DNA from: Petrachloros mirabilis ULC683
GTDB taxonomy: Bacteria > Cyanobacteriota > Cyanobacteriia > Thermosynechococcales > Thermosynechococcaceae
Assembly (NCBI RefSeq): GCF_009939295.1
Contig: NZ_WVIC01000025.1
Span: 1-64,000, forward strand
Direction: 5' to 3'
Length of the DNA: 64,000 bases
Below the pieces are notes generated by a model. The model searched no databases, was not told where the DNA came from, and was given only the letters and a program-made list of their open reading frames with translations. Each line of letters opens with the position of its first letter. Position 1 is the first letter of the stretch. A program made the position numbers and the translations under genes. This document shows positions 12,761 to 22,150 of this stretch, piece after piece.

Positions 12761-13180
12761 TGATCTCCCTTCCCAATTCACTTTAAAGGCAAGTTTTCTC
12801 CCGGAAGTCGCTATTTTCTTGCAAATTCAAAGAAAATAGCCTTCCATCTCGTCGTTAACCTGAAGCTTGTCCAAAATCCCTGGGATTGCTCGACAAGGCT
12901 AAAACTGTCCAGAGGAGTAGCTCTAGTCGTTAAATTCTTGAGGTTGTTACTTAATCTACCAGAGATCCTATAAGTTAAATTTTGAACATAGTTATCCGTT
13001 AGATAAAGATTTCTTATTCAGGCCCAAGCTCTGTAAAGTCTCCTATGATTTGTTACATAAATTTACGAACATATCCCTTGACAGTTTGACCTACGCCCAC
13101 CTTCTAATGCACTTTGCAAAGGCAATGTGCTGCCAGCTTAAAGCGTCACCCTTCCGGCTAGACCTAGAAATCCTGTAAAA
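12761..13180. promoter_or_regulatory. rbcL leader and promoter region
   Basis: A 420-base A/T-rich gap upstream of rbcL with no supported gene. An 11-bp perfect inverted repeat GCTATTTTCTT / AAGAAAATAGC at 12810-12820 and 12830-12840 would form a hairpin in the mRNA leader about 50 bases before the start. A second, looser palindrome GTTACATAAATTTACGAAC near 13052 could be an operator for a LysR-type (RbcR) or NtcA regulator; this is only suggestive. The promoter hexamers cannot be fixed by eye. Confidence 0.45.
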
Positions 13181-13756
13181 CTAGACCCGCGAGGCAAACC
13201 AGGAGTCAATCTGGTGCCTAAAGCCAGGCAGCAACGGGGATGTGATGGCATCCCCCACGAGTAAGGTTGCCACTAGCGTGAGCTGAGCCTGATCACGACG
13301 ATACATTTCCAGTCGCTGCGTTATGGGATCCACAATCCAATACTCCTGAACGCCCTGGACAGAATACAACTTCAGCTTGGCTTGGCGATCTCTATCTTCA
13401 TTGGCCTTACCAGGCGATAACACCTCCACGACTAGTTCTGGGGCACCCCGAAAGTGCCCTGCCTCATCCTGAATTTGAGCGATCCGTTCATCACTGATCC
13501 ACACCACATCCGGGGACACATTATCAGAATCTGAGAAAATCAGACCGGGCATAATCGATGCTTCTCCCAACCCATGCGTCACTGACCAGTGATCCAATGC
13601 CGCAAAAATTCGACCCACAATTTTCTGGTGCCGATGGTGGGGCGCTCGGGTCACAAACAATTCTCCGTCAATGATTTCATAGTGAACCCATTCATTCTCT
13701 GGCAAGGCTTCGACATCCTGAATCGTCCAGCGGACAGGGCTTGGGGATAGGCTCAT
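13181..13756 (-). CDS. Uma2 family PD-(D/E)XK nuclease-like protein
   Basis: 191 residues with the Uma2 pattern: WVHYEIIDGELFVTRAPHHRHQ near 23-44, a SPDVVWIS strand with the PD aspartate near residue 117 of the extended core, ELVVEVLSPGKANEDRDRQAK with the acidic residue, and LYSVQGVQEYWIVDP. It faces the rbcL promoter region and is divergent from nothing nearby. All core motifs are intact, so a folded protein is likely; the biological role of Uma2 proteins is unproven. One of four copies in the window. Confidence 0.9.
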   Translation of the reverse strand: MSLSPSPVRWTIQDVEALPENEWVHYEIIDGELFVTRAPHHRHQKIVGRIFAALDHWSVTHGLGEASIMPGLIFSDSDNVSPDVVWISDERIAQIQDEAGHFRGAPELVVEVLSPGKANEDRDRQAKLKLYSVQGVQEYWIVDPITQRLEMYRRDQAQLTLVATLLVGDAITSPLLPGFRHQIDSWFASRV

Positions 13757-13844
13757 GGTTGTGACCGTGATTGAATGTTAAGAATTTTAAGAGAGCCGCT
13801 GCAATTTTTTGTAGACTTCATCATCATTTTCCAGGCCATCTAAT

Positions 13845-14109
13845 TTAGCCATTCTCTAATTGCATGAGTGTGTCCACAAAGGCATCTGCTTCTACTACAG
13901 GTGAGGTTTGGAGCACCGCTTGAGCTGCTTCACCCCAGGCTAAATCTTCCAGCAGAGCGAGCCGCTCAATTAACAGCTTCATAAGCTTGGGCTGACAGAA
14001 TGACATGGGTTGGACGCAGCTGCTTCGTCAACAGAACGGGTTCCATAAGCGCCTGATCAAAAACCAGGCCATGGCGATTGCGTGCATCCGTTAACGTGAA
14101 AGTCTTCAT
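13845..14109 (-). pseudogene. Phd/YefM-type antitoxin remnant, frameshifted
   Basis: Two overlapping short frames read as one protein. 14109-13966 gives MKTFTLTDARNRHGLVFDQA then LMEPVLLTKQLRPTHVILSA and stops after QAYEAVN. 13982-13845 continues in another frame as KLLIERLALLEDLAWGEAAQ. The first part is the usual DNA-binding Phd/YefM start and the second its C-terminal helix, so a small indel near 13975 has split an antitoxin of about 90 residues. No toxin gene is recognisable beside it. The rest of the 13757-14252 gap shows nothing else. Confidence 0.6.
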
Positions 14110-14252
14110 GTCTTGCGTCAGAAAGAAGTGTTTACTTTGACTATATTGTACATTTTGACATCTCCCTAATACTGATGGGGTGCACCTAAAGCCTTCCGAG
14201 GCTCAAAGGGTGACGCGCACCGATGAACAGCTTAAAGCAGTTAAAGACCCAA

Positions 14253-16571
14253 TTAGTGAGGTGAGGATTCAGGTGAGAAGGAGACCAACCCCTTGCCTTC
14301 TGCCAAGGCTGATTTAGGTTCTAGGGGCAACTGAATTAAAGTCGCCACTGCCGGAATATTTGCCAAATCTCCACACAACAACAGCCGATCACCGGCTATC
14401 AGGGTCATATCCCCCCCTGGAAAGCGCAGAAATTTGCCCTCCCGGCGCACCGCCTGAATTTGCACCCGATAGCATTGATTGATATTGAGTTGAGCCAAGG
14501 TTTGCCCGTTGACCTGACTGCCTTCCGGCACGGTTAACCACTGACAAGCTACATCAGCTAGAGCCAGGGCTTTCTTGCCAGCAATAAAGTCGCTAAAGGC
14601 ATTCATTTCTTCGGCCTGCCCTACCACCAACAGGCGATCGCCCGCTTCTAGGATTGTGGTCGGTTGGGGATAGTCAATTTCTTCCCCGGACTGTCGGCGA
14701 ATGGCCATCAAAATTACCCCGGTCAGACGCCGAAAGTCTGTTTCTTCTAGAGTCATGCCCAAAACGGTGGAGTTCTCAGGCAGCGACAGCCATTTGCTGT
14801 TCATGCCCTGGACAGCCAACCGCAAGTCTCGCTGCACGGCAAAGTCTGATCGCTGAGGCCGAAAGTCTTGGTAGCGACTTTGGCGAATCTCTTGCAACTC
14901 TTGCTGAATTTGAATGTCATTGATGCCCAGCTCAGCTAGCAGATGGGCTGACAATTCTAAGCTGGCCTCAAAGCGAGGCTGCACTACCTCTTTGGCTCCC
15001 AACTGATACATCAGCTCTAAATCTTGATCGTGATTGGCATAGGCCACCACATCCAGATCGGGGGAAAATTCTAGGGCACGCTTCAGGCACAGGCGGATAC
15101 TCATGGGATCCGGCAGGGTGATGGCCATACTCTGAGCCTGGACAATCTGGGCTTTTTCTAGGACTTGCGGGCTGGCCGCATCGCCATAAACATAGGGAAT
15201 CCCTGCCTCCCGCAATTTCTGCACCACTTGCTCTGATTGCTCAATCACCAACACAGGATAATGATGAGCCTGCAAGACGGTAACAATACTTTGGCCAATA
15301 CTGCCGTATCCACAGACCACGACATGATCGCGTAAGCGCTCGGTTTCAGGAGCCATGGGGTCACGGGGACATGCCATCAGCCACCGCTGCAGCCAGGGCA
15401 GTCGATCTTCGAGGGCAAACAACCGGGGAACTGCTTGCAATACAAAGGGGGTAATCACCAAGGTGACGGCTGTGGTACTCAGCACCAGCAGATACACTTG
15501 GGGCGATACCAGTTCCAGGGACTGACCCGCACTGGCCAGCACAAAGGAAAATTCCCCAATTTGGGCTAAGCCTAGCCCCACCAAAAGGGCCGTTTTGCGG
15601 GAGTAGCCAAAGCGGGTGACTAAGGGGGTGATGATCACAAATTTGCCTACGATCACCAGGGTGACCAGCCCTAAAATCAGCTCTAGGTGCTGCCACAAAA
15701 ATACGGGGTCAATCAACATGCCAATGGCGGCAAAAAAGAGGGTGGCAAAAATATCCCGCAGCGGTTCAACATAGGCTAGGGTTTGATCGGCATATTCCAC
15801 TTCCGAGATCATCAATCCTGCCAAAAAGGCTCCCATTTCAATGGACAGCCCCAAATGCTCAGTCAGTAAGGCAATCCCTAAGCACAGAGCCACCACCCCC
15901 AGCAAAAAGAGTTCGCGGCTCTCGGTTCGAGCCAAAAAGCGCAGCAGGGGCGGCAAGACCCAGGTGCCGACTGCCACGGCTCCCAAGGCAATGCCACCAA
16001 TCTTCACTAGCGCCCACACCACTGCCATTCCTAGCTGCTCTGAGGGTTGGTTCAAGGCCGGAAAAATCGCCAGCATTAACCCCACTGCTAGGTCTTGAAC
16101 CACCAGAATGCCTAGCATGACCTGAGCATGGGGCGTCTCCAGCTCATTGCGTTCTGAGAGGCACTTTAGCACCACCGCCGTCGAAGATAGAGACAGCACC
16201 GCCCCCAGAAAAATCCCCTGGGCGGGGGAGCTTACCCAGCCCACTGCCAAAGAAATGGCGGTGGTCACTGCAATCGTCAACAGAATCTGTAAGCTGCCCC
16301 CACCCAAGCTGATGGCTTTGACCCGCTGAAGTTCTGCCAGGGAAAACTTGACCCCCAGGGTGAACAGCAAAAAGGCCACCCCAAACTGAGCCAGAGTTTC
16401 CACCTGAATTACTTCTTTGATCAGTCCTAACCCAAAGGGGCCGACGATCATTCCCCCTAGCAGGTAGCCCAACAGTACCGGCTGGCGCAGCATTGCGGCC
16501 AACAGCCCCCCAGCGGCGGCCACCCCCAACACTGTGACCAAATCCAAAATTAGTCGAAAATCTTCTTGCAC
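14253..16571 (-). CDS. Kef-type cation:proton antiporter with TrkA-N and two TrkA-C domains
   Basis: 772 residues. About 12 membrane helices (8-385) form a CPA2 antiporter core with GGMIVGPFGLGLI, LLFTLGVKFSL and IGEFSFVLASAGQ. A RCK/TrkA-N domain follows (VVVCGYGSIGQS, about 417-430, a Rossmann nucleotide-binding loop), then two TrkA-C domains (about 560-650 and 660-745, each with an AGDRLLVVG/AGDRLLLCG strand). Such proteins exchange K+ or Na+ for protons across the plasma or thylakoid membrane and are gated by nucleotide. It is transcribed alone, divergently from the M23 peptidase gene. Confidence 0.9.
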   Translation of the reverse strand: MQEDFRLILDLVTVLGVAAAGGLLAAMLRQPVLLGYLLGGMIVGPFGLGLIKEVIQVETLAQFGVAFLLFTLGVKFSLAELQRVKAISLGGGSLQILLTIAVTTAISLAVGWVSSPAQGIFLGAVLSLSSTAVVLKCLSERNELETPHAQVMLGILVVQDLAVGLMLAIFPALNQPSEQLGMAVVWALVKIGGIALGAVAVGTWVLPPLLRFLARTESRELFLLGVVALCLGIALLTEHLGLSIEMGAFLAGLMISEVEYADQTLAYVEPLRDIFATLFFAAIGMLIDPVFLWQHLELILGLVTLVIVGKFVIITPLVTRFGYSRKTALLVGLGLAQIGEFSFVLASAGQSLELVSPQVYLLVLSTTAVTLVITPFVLQAVPRLFALEDRLPWLQRWLMACPRDPMAPETERLRDHVVVCGYGSIGQSIVTVLQAHHYPVLVIEQSEQVVQKLREAGIPYVYGDAASPQVLEKAQIVQAQSMAITLPDPMSIRLCLKRALEFSPDLDVVAYANHDQDLELMYQLGAKEVVQPRFEASLELSAHLLAELGINDIQIQQELQEIRQSRYQDFRPQRSDFAVQRDLRLAVQGMNSKWLSLPENSTVLGMTLEETDFRRLTGVILMAIRRQSGEEIDYPQPTTILEAGDRLLVVGQAEEMNAFSDFIAGKKALALADVACQWLTVPEGSQVNGQTLAQLNINQCYRVQIQAVRREGKFLRFPGGDMTLIAGDRLLLCGDLANIPAVATLIQLPLEPKSALAEGKGLVSFSPESSPH

Positions 16572-16767
16572 CGTTTTTCCCGCTCAACCCAAATTGCATT
16601 AACGCTCCACTCTTAAGAATACAAAGTTTCAAGGTTTGCGATGAAACGTCAAGAAAAGTGTAGAACTATCAAAAATCATGGTGATCGGCTCAGCTTTGCG
16701 CCTGCCTGCTCAATGGGGGGTGTCGCAGTGGAACTTTGGAGCCCACATCTGCTACATAGATAAAAAA

Positions 16768-17658
16768 ATGAACTCCTATCCTGCGATCATGATGCTCTCC
16801 TCTCTGAAATTGACTTGGCTGCCTGCTATCTTGCTCATGTTTTCCCCTGTGTTGACAACAGTGGCGACAGCCTTACAGGTCACGGTGCGCCCAGAGCGCG
16901 TGAACCTCGGTGATACCTTGAAGATTCTGGTTGAACCCGAGCCAGGTGAGACGCTCACAGAAGCCCCCACGGTCAAAGTGGCAGGGGAATCTGTTCCGGT
17001 TTTTGCGCTGGGCAATCATCGCTGGCGGGCCTTAGTGCCCACGACGCCTTTAGAGCAACACGGTCGTCGCAGTTTGGTGGTCACTGGCAACAACACCACG
17101 CGCAATATGCTGGTTTGGGTGGGCGATCGGCGCTTTCCAACCCAAAGTATCTGGCTGCGGGAGGGTGGCCCACAGGGTACTGATCATGAGTTTGATCGTA
17201 TGGACGCACTCAGAGCGATGGTGACGCCCCAAAAATTCTGGAACGGCACTTTTCGCAGACCTACTTCTGGTCCTGTAACCACCGGGTATGGCATTCGCCG
17301 GTACTATAATGGCGTATTTGCCAATGATTATTACCATCGAGGGTTAGACTATGCGGCTCCTACCGGCACTCCGGTAATTGCGGCGGCGGCAGGGCGAGTG
17401 GCAGTTGTGGGTCGAGAATCAGATGGCTTTTTAATTCATGGCAATACGATTGGACTGGATCACGGTCAAGGGGTGACCACGGTGTATTTGCACCTCAGTC
17501 GTATTGATGTACGCGAAGGCGATATGGTGCAGGCGGGGCAAGTGATTGGTGCGGTTGGCAACACAGGGGCTTCCACGGGGCCTCATTTACATTGGGGTTT
17601 GAATGTGAATGGTAAAAATGTTGACCCACAACCCTGGCTAAGCGGTGGCTTTGAGTGA
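16768..17658 (+). CDS. M23 family metallopeptidase (LytM/NlpD-like)
   Basis: About 296 residues from MNSYPAIMMLSSLKL; the frame is open back to 16678 but residues before 16768 look non-coding. A hydrophobic signal (TWLPAILLMFSPVLTTVATA) directs export. An immunoglobulin-like N-terminal part is followed by the M23 domain: TTGYGIRRYYNG, HRGLDYAAPTGTPV with zinc-ligand His and Asp, VYLHLSRIDV and the HLHWGLNV zinc-ligand motif. M23 enzymes cut peptidoglycan cross-bridges in the periplasm. The zinc site appears intact. Divergent from the antiporter gene. Confidence 0.85.
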   Translation: MNSYPAIMMLSSLKLTWLPAILLMFSPVLTTVATALQVTVRPERVNLGDTLKILVEPEPGETLTEAPTVKVAGESVPVFALGNHRWRALVPTTPLEQHGRRSLVVTGNNTTRNMLVWVGDRRFPTQSIWLREGGPQGTDHEFDRMDALRAMVTPQKFWNGTFRRPTSGPVTTGYGIRRYYNGVFANDYYHRGLDYAAPTGTPVIAAAAGRVAVVGRESDGFLIHGNTIGLDHGQGVTTVYLHLSRIDVREGDMVQAGQVIGAVGNTGASTGPHLHWGLNVNGKNVDPQPWLSGGFE

Positions 17659-17738
17659 GACAATAGGTATTGATGGGTTCAGACCGAATCTGGGCAATAT
17701 AGACCTAGGACTTCTGGAATGCGCAAGGTGACCCCAGC

Positions 17739-18290
17739 ATGACTATTGAAGAAATTGTTGAACAGGCTCTTGGGAATGGCTATCTAACCCCCACCATGGA
17801 AGCAGAGGTGGGTCGGATCTGCGACAATGCAGCGGAGTTATCAGTTGAAGAATATCAAGCGCTTGACCGATTGATGGGAGCACTCCTCACAGGCCAGGTT
17901 GTGGCGGTACCTCGCAAACAGTTCATCAATGTGATGGAAGAATTGGTGCTGACTGAATCGATTTCACGAGTCTCCCAGATCGAAGCCTCTAGCAATAAAA
18001 CCTTGGATCTTGGTGACATTGCGGCCTATGCCCTCAACCGGCTGCCACCCCTATATGCAACGACAGAAGAAGGGGCAACTTATCAGCGGCAGCGTGCTAA
18101 GGAAGAACTTTTGGCTTTGATCGTTGAGCAAGTGGATGCCGCCATTTCTCGCAACTTGGATCAACCCGAGTTTTTCCCCGAGCGCCGTGCCATTGCCGAT
18201 GCCCTTGGCAAGAAAGGGGTGCTCGATCAAGTGAGTTCTTTGCTACAAGCTTATGCGCCTGGATTTGAGGAGCCGGTGCAAGCCAATTAA
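17739..18290 (+). CDS. ComFB-domain protein
   Basis: 183 residues. The N-terminal 90 residues have the ComFB pattern, with VPRKQFINVMEELVLTE (about 66-82), LDLGDIAAYALNRLPPLYA (about 97-115) and TTEEGATYQRQRA (about 116-128). Cyanobacterial ComFB proteins have been described as cyclic-di-nucleotide receptors affecting cell size and motility; transfer of that function is by family only. A C-terminal helical stretch follows. The ATG at 17739 has no strong ribosome site (CAAGGTGACC is 12 bases upstream). Possibly co-transcribed with cimA, 104 bases downstream. Confidence 0.8.
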   Translation: MTIEEIVEQALGNGYLTPTMEAEVGRICDNAAELSVEEYQALDRLMGALLTGQVVAVPRKQFINVMEELVLTESISRVSQIEASSNKTLDLGDIAAYALNRLPPLYATTEEGATYQRQRAKEELLALIVEQVDAAISRNLDQPEFFPERRAIADALGKKGVLDQVSSLLQAYAPGFEEPVQAN

Positions 18291-18394
18291 GCGGTTCTTT
18301 GCCTGTTGATCCGAACCTGGTAGTCTAGGCAACAGTGCCTGCCAGTTTGGGGCTACCTGCACGATTTGGATGCTGAACAGGTGAGGTTGGAATT

Positions 18395-20131
18395 GTGATC
18401 AAGACTGACGACGTTCTAAAGCTGGATGCTGAGCGGCTTTGGATCTATGACACCACCCTGCGCGACGGAGCCCAACGAGAAGGTTTGGCGTTGTCAGTCT
18501 CAGATAAGCTCAAGATTGCCCAGCACCTAGACCAACTGGGGATTCCCTTTATTGAAGGCGGCTGGCCTGGAGCTAATCCTAAAGATGCTCAGTTTTTTGA
18601 GCAGGTGCGCGCTCAGCCATTGACTCAGGCAGAGGTCGTCGCTTTTTGCGCGACTCGTCGTCCGGGTCTGAGGGCAGCGGATGATCCAATGCTGCAACCT
18701 GTTCTGGCGGCTCAAACCCATTGGATAACCCTATTTGGCAAGTCTTGGGATCTTCATGTCACCGAGGGTCTCAAAACCACTCTGGATCAAAACCTGGGAA
18801 TGATTGAGGAGACAATTCAATTTTTTCGGCATCACCAGCGGCGAGTGATCTATGATGCAGAGCATTGGTTTGATGGCTACCGGGAAAATCCCGAGTATGC
18901 TCTGGCTACCTTAGGGACTGCGATCGCAGCTGGTGCAGAGTGGCTGGTTCTCTGTGACACCAATGGCGGCACCCTTCCCCACCAGATAGCCCAGGGGGTG
19001 GGTGCTGTTCGCACCTGGATGCAATCACAGCCCCAGGTGACGAAATCGGTGCAACTGGGGATTCATACTCACAATGATGGGGGGACGGCTGTGGCCAATG
19101 CGATCGCAGCCGTCCAGGAAGGGGCGCGCATGGTACAGGGCACCATCAACGGCTATGGTGAGCGCTGTGGGAATGCCAATTTATGTACCCTGATTCCCAA
19201 CCTGCAAGTGAAGCTGGGGTACAACTGTGTAACACCAGCACAACTGGCTACCCTCACCTCCACCAGTCGTCAAATTAGCGAATGGGTCAACTTAGCCCCA
19301 GACGATCACGCCCCATTTGTGGGACTATCGGCCTTTGCCCATAAGGGGGGCATTCACGTCAGTGCAGTGCAGCGCAATCCCCGCACCTACGAGCATCTTG
19401 ATCCTGAATGGGTGGGGAATGTTCGCCGGATTGTGATTTCTGAGCAGGCCGGACTCAGCAATGTGCTAGAAAAAGCCCGTCATTTTGGTCTGACTCTGGA
19501 CAAGCAGCACCCCGCCAGTCGCGCCATTTTACATCGCCTCAAACAACTCGAAAGCGAAGGCTATCAGTTTGAAGCCGCTGAAGCTAGCTTTGAGCTACTG
19601 ATTCGGGCTGCCCTAGGACAGCGCTTTGACTTTTTTACCCTCAAAGGCTTTGATGTCCATTGCCGTACCCAATTGGCTGGGGAAGCCTCAGCCCTCGACA
19701 GCATTGCCCTGGCCACGGTCAAAGTTGCTGTAGAGCACCAGGAAATTCTCACCGCTGCTGAGGCTCAAGGTCCTGTTTCTGCCTTAGATGCAGCCCTGCG
19801 TAAAGCCCTAGCCAACTTTTACCCGGTAATTGATCAGTTTCGCCTGACGGACTACAAAGTGCGGATTTTGGACAGTAGCGATGGCACGGCAGCCATCACT
19901 CGGGTTTTAGTTGAGTCCAGCGATGGCCAACAGCGGTGGACAACGGTGGGGGTTTCAGCCAACATTATCGAAGCTTCTTATCAAGCGGTGGCCGAAGGGA
20001 TTGAGTATGGGCTGCTCCGACAGTTGCCTGAAGGGGCAACAACCCATGATGCCCTTCTGGTTGCCATTGCCCATGCCCGCTCTTGCCCATTGATGAGCGT
20101 TGATGCCTCACCCGCCATCTTGGGTTTATAG
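18395..20131 (+). CDS. cimA: (R)-citramalate synthase / LeuA-like
   Basis: 578 residues from a GTG start (MIKTDDVLKLDAE) with GTGAGG upstream. DRE-TIM metallolyase domain: YDTTLRDGAQREGLALS (about 18-34), FIEGGWPGANPKD, LGIHTHNDGGTAVANA with the metal-binding HxH, and GTINGYGERCGNANL. An LeuA dimer/regulatory domain follows from about 400 (FDVHCRTQLAGEASA...). CimA condenses pyruvate and acetyl-CoA for isoleucine synthesis. The stop TAG at 20129-20131 lies inside the left end of a TATAGCGG repeat element, so the insertion defines the gene end. Confidence 0.9.
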   Translation: MIKTDDVLKLDAERLWIYDTTLRDGAQREGLALSVSDKLKIAQHLDQLGIPFIEGGWPGANPKDAQFFEQVRAQPLTQAEVVAFCATRRPGLRAADDPMLQPVLAAQTHWITLFGKSWDLHVTEGLKTTLDQNLGMIEETIQFFRHHQRRVIYDAEHWFDGYRENPEYALATLGTAIAAGAEWLVLCDTNGGTLPHQIAQGVGAVRTWMQSQPQVTKSVQLGIHTHNDGGTAVANAIAAVQEGARMVQGTINGYGERCGNANLCTLIPNLQVKLGYNCVTPAQLATLTSTSRQISEWVNLAPDDHAPFVGLSAFAHKGGIHVSAVQRNPRTYEHLDPEWVGNVRRIVISEQAGLSNVLEKARHFGLTLDKQHPASRAILHRLKQLESEGYQFEAAEASFELLIRAALGQRFDFFTLKGFDVHCRTQLAGEASALDSIALATVKVAVEHQEILTAAEAQGPVSALDAALRKALANFYPVIDQFRLTDYKVRILDSSDGTAAITRVLVESSDGQQRWTTVGVSANIIEASYQAVAEGIEYGLLRQLPEGATTHDALLVAIAHARSCPLMSVDASPAILGL

Positions 20132-20234
20132 CGGGTTTCAGATCAATGGAGTACATGGGGTGCAGGGGGCAGTGCCCCCTGCGTGGGGGTTCCACCCCCA
20201 CACCCCGTACCTCACTCAGGTGAGAACCGCCATA
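20127..20234. mobile_element. TATAGCGG-end MITE, copy 1 (108 bp)
   Basis: Left end TATAGCGGGTTTCAGATCA, right end GGTGAGAACCGCCATA. The interior has the palindrome GGGGGCAGTGCCCCC and GTGGGGGTTCCACCCCCAC. It matches the copy at 35521-35628 (same length, opposite orientation) and the shorter 38774-38858 copy. TA-flanked, non-coding. Confidence 0.85.
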
Positions 20235-20237
20235 ACT

Positions 20238-20366
20238 CTCTTTTGTCACTCTAGGCAGAGAGAATTTGAAGCCTCTATTCGCTCGTTCCCTATAGCTCAT
20301 ACTATCGTCATGCCAGCAACGTAATTTGGGTATTCCAGATTTTCTCCCATAAAAGTGACAAAAGAG
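20238..20366. mobile_element. CTCTTTTGTCACT-end MITE, copy 1 (129 bp)
   Basis: Inverted ends CTCTTTTGTCACT / AGTGACAAAAGAG. The interior, GCCTCTATTCGCTCGTTCCC on, is almost identical to 34777-34905. Directly follows the TATAGCGG element. Confidence 0.85.
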
Positions 20367-20374
20367 GAATAAAG

Positions 20375-20481
20375 TAGTGGTCCGTCAGCTTTAATTTGAT
20401 GGGTACTTGGGTGCCGGAAAGTTGAATGGGGTTAAATTTTGAGGGTCTACGACCCGTCAAAATTTTCCTGACGGAACACTA
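20375..20481. mobile_element. TA-GTGGTCCGTCAG-end MITE, copy 1
   Basis: Ends TAGTGGTCCGTCAG and CTGACGGAACACTA are inverted repeats with one mismatch and are bounded by TA on both sides. The interior has AAATTTTGAGGGTC facing GACCCGTCAAAATTTT. Further copies or halves lie at 43926-44029 and 48085-48111. Its right end overlaps the stop codon of the HAD hydrolase gene. Confidence 0.8.
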
Positions 20482-21264
20482 GGCTGACCCCAGGCTAAAA
20501 ATTAATTCGGGTGTCAATGCTTCCACCTGATCTAAGACTGCGATCGCACCTACCCTCTGCAACCGCTGGCCATAGGCCGCTCGATCCTGCACATGGGGTG
20601 GAATCACCCCCACCCCCACCCACTGCCAACTCGGGTACTGCTGGCGAGCCTGGGCAACAGTTTGCAAATCGGCAACCGTATCCCCGACATAGAAAATGGG
20701 TATTTCCGGAGTAGCCCCTAAGGCTGGCTCCGATTCCGGGACAGAAACCAATTGATTAATCGTGGCAATCAGCCCCGTGGGATCCGGCTTACTGGGGGCA
20801 TCTTCCATAGCCACCAAGATGGGGTTGACCAGACCCATGCGCTGGCTGAGGACATACTGGGCTGAGCCTCGGGTCGCCCCACTAAAAAATCCCCAGGCAA
20901 TGTCAGCCTGGGTCAGCCCCTCTAAATAGACTGTACTCATGAGCAGGGGCTCATTCTGGATATAGCCCGTAAAGTTTTCGCCCCGATAGCGCGATTGAAA
21001 AAACGTCACCAGTTGGTCGTAGTCTAAGGCCACAGACTCCCGAGGTCGATTTTGTGCCTCGAAGTAGCGATAAATCAGCTCTTGAGAAGCTTTCCAGTCA
21101 TTGTTCCAGATCCCTTCCTGTTTCAAGAGATCAATGTCTTCTAGGGTTGGACAGTACTGCCCCTGGGTGAACTGGTTGACCGTGTCTGCGATCGCGCGTC
21201 GATAAGACCCCGCCACATCCCGCACCACACCATCAATATCAAAAACCACGATGGCGGCAGGCAT
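20479..21264 (-). CDS. HAD-superfamily hydrolase (TIGR01548-like)
   Basis: 261 residues with HAD motif I at the N-terminus (VVFDIDGVVRDVAGSYRRAI, catalytic DxD near residues 8-10), FFSGATRGSAQYVL as motif II (about 143-156), a KPDPTG lysine (motif III) near 180 and FYVGDTVADLQTV as motif IV (about 212-224). These are Mg-dependent phosphatases; the substrate for this cyanobacterial/plant group is not known to me. The TAG stop is built from the TA target and first G of an adjoining MITE, so the native C-terminus may have been altered slightly. Confidence 0.82.
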   Translation of the reverse strand: MPAAIVVFDIDGVVRDVAGSYRRAIADTVNQFTQGQYCPTLEDIDLLKQEGIWNNDWKASQELIYRYFEAQNRPRESVALDYDQLVTFFQSRYRGENFTGYIQNEPLLMSTVYLEGLTQADIAWGFFSGATRGSAQYVLSQRMGLVNPILVAMEDAPSKPDPTGLIATINQLVSVPESEPALGATPEIPIFYVGDTVADLQTVAQARQQYPSWQWVGVGVIPPHVQDRAAYGQRLQRVGAIAVLDQVEALTPELIFSLGSA

Positions 21265-21381
21265 TATGTCACCTCAACAACTCACAAATTTTTTATTGTG
21301 ACACAACCGTTGGACATTTTATCGGCTATGATCAAATATTGTAAAATTAGCACTTAGGGTTTCAACCAGTTGGAGGCTTTC

Positions 21382-21681
21382 TTGTCCAAGTTCATTCTCA
21401 AAATTCTCTGGTTAGACAAAGACGTTGCGATCGCGGTAGATCAGGTGGTCGGCAACGGCTCCAGCCCGCTTACCTCCTATTTCTTCTGGCCTCGTAACGA
21501 TGCCTGGGAGCAGCTCAAGACCGAGCTGGAGAAGAAAACCTGGATCTCCGATGTCGATCGCATCGAACTGCTCAACAAAGCCACCGAAGTCATTAATTAC
21601 TGGCAAGAAGAAGGGCGTAAGCGTCCCCTCGATGAAGCCAAAGCCCGCTTTCCAGAAGTCACCTTTACCGGAACCGCCTAA
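21382..21681 (+). CDS. ycf65: Plastid-specific ribosomal protein 3 homologue (PSRP-3/Ycf65)
   Basis: 99 residues: [59 protein letters not shown] and [11 protein letters not shown], the PSRP-3 signature. It binds the 30S subunit in cyanobacteria and chloroplasts. The start is a TTG at 21382, chosen because GGAGG ends 5 bases before it; an in-frame TTG at 21370 overlaps that ribosome site and is less likely. The gene is monocistronic and is followed by a clear terminator. Confidence 0.9.
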   Translation: MSKFILKILWLDKDVAIAVDQVVGNGSSPLTSYFFWPRNDAWEQLKTELEKKTWISDVDRIELLNKATEVINYWQEEGRKRPLDEAKARFPEVTFTGTA

Positions 21682-21756
21682 GGCATCTTGGCAAAATCGG
21701 TGGTTTCCGGAGAAGTTCAGCATCGCAACCTGCTCTGTACTCCGCCCATTTGCCCT

Positions 21757-21798
21757 AGCGCCCTTCTGGCTTACCAAGCTGGAGGGCGCTTGTTTTTT
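21757..21798 (+). terminator. Rho-independent terminator after ycf65
   Basis: AGCGCCCTTCTGGCTT pairs with AAGCTGGAGGGCGCT and is followed by TGTTTTTT. It ends the upstream transcript. The remaining bases to 22150 hold no supported gene and presumably contain the tic22 promoter. Confidence 0.85.
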
Positions 21799-22150
21799 AA
21801 CCACCCCCAGCAAAACCCTGGTTCGGAACGATGTGGGGGGGGATTGCGTCAGCGATTATGGTTACATCAACGCCATCGCAGCAGGCAATCTCTAAACTGT
21901 CACTTGCAGATTACACATTTCGCGCGCTGGGGTGTTAAAACAGGGGAGATGTTATCCCCTCCTCCTATTAAAGTTCGATGTGATGTAGATTGCAATACGC
22001 TTGAGGCTGTTGTCAAATCAGCGCATCACTATACCCGCACTTGATCTAAGCTTATTACCCTAGACTGACAAAACCTTTGAGCCTGATCTAAGCCTCATTG
22101 CATTAGCGTAACGGCGTACCTTTATCCCACTCACAGGAGTAAAACTTTTT

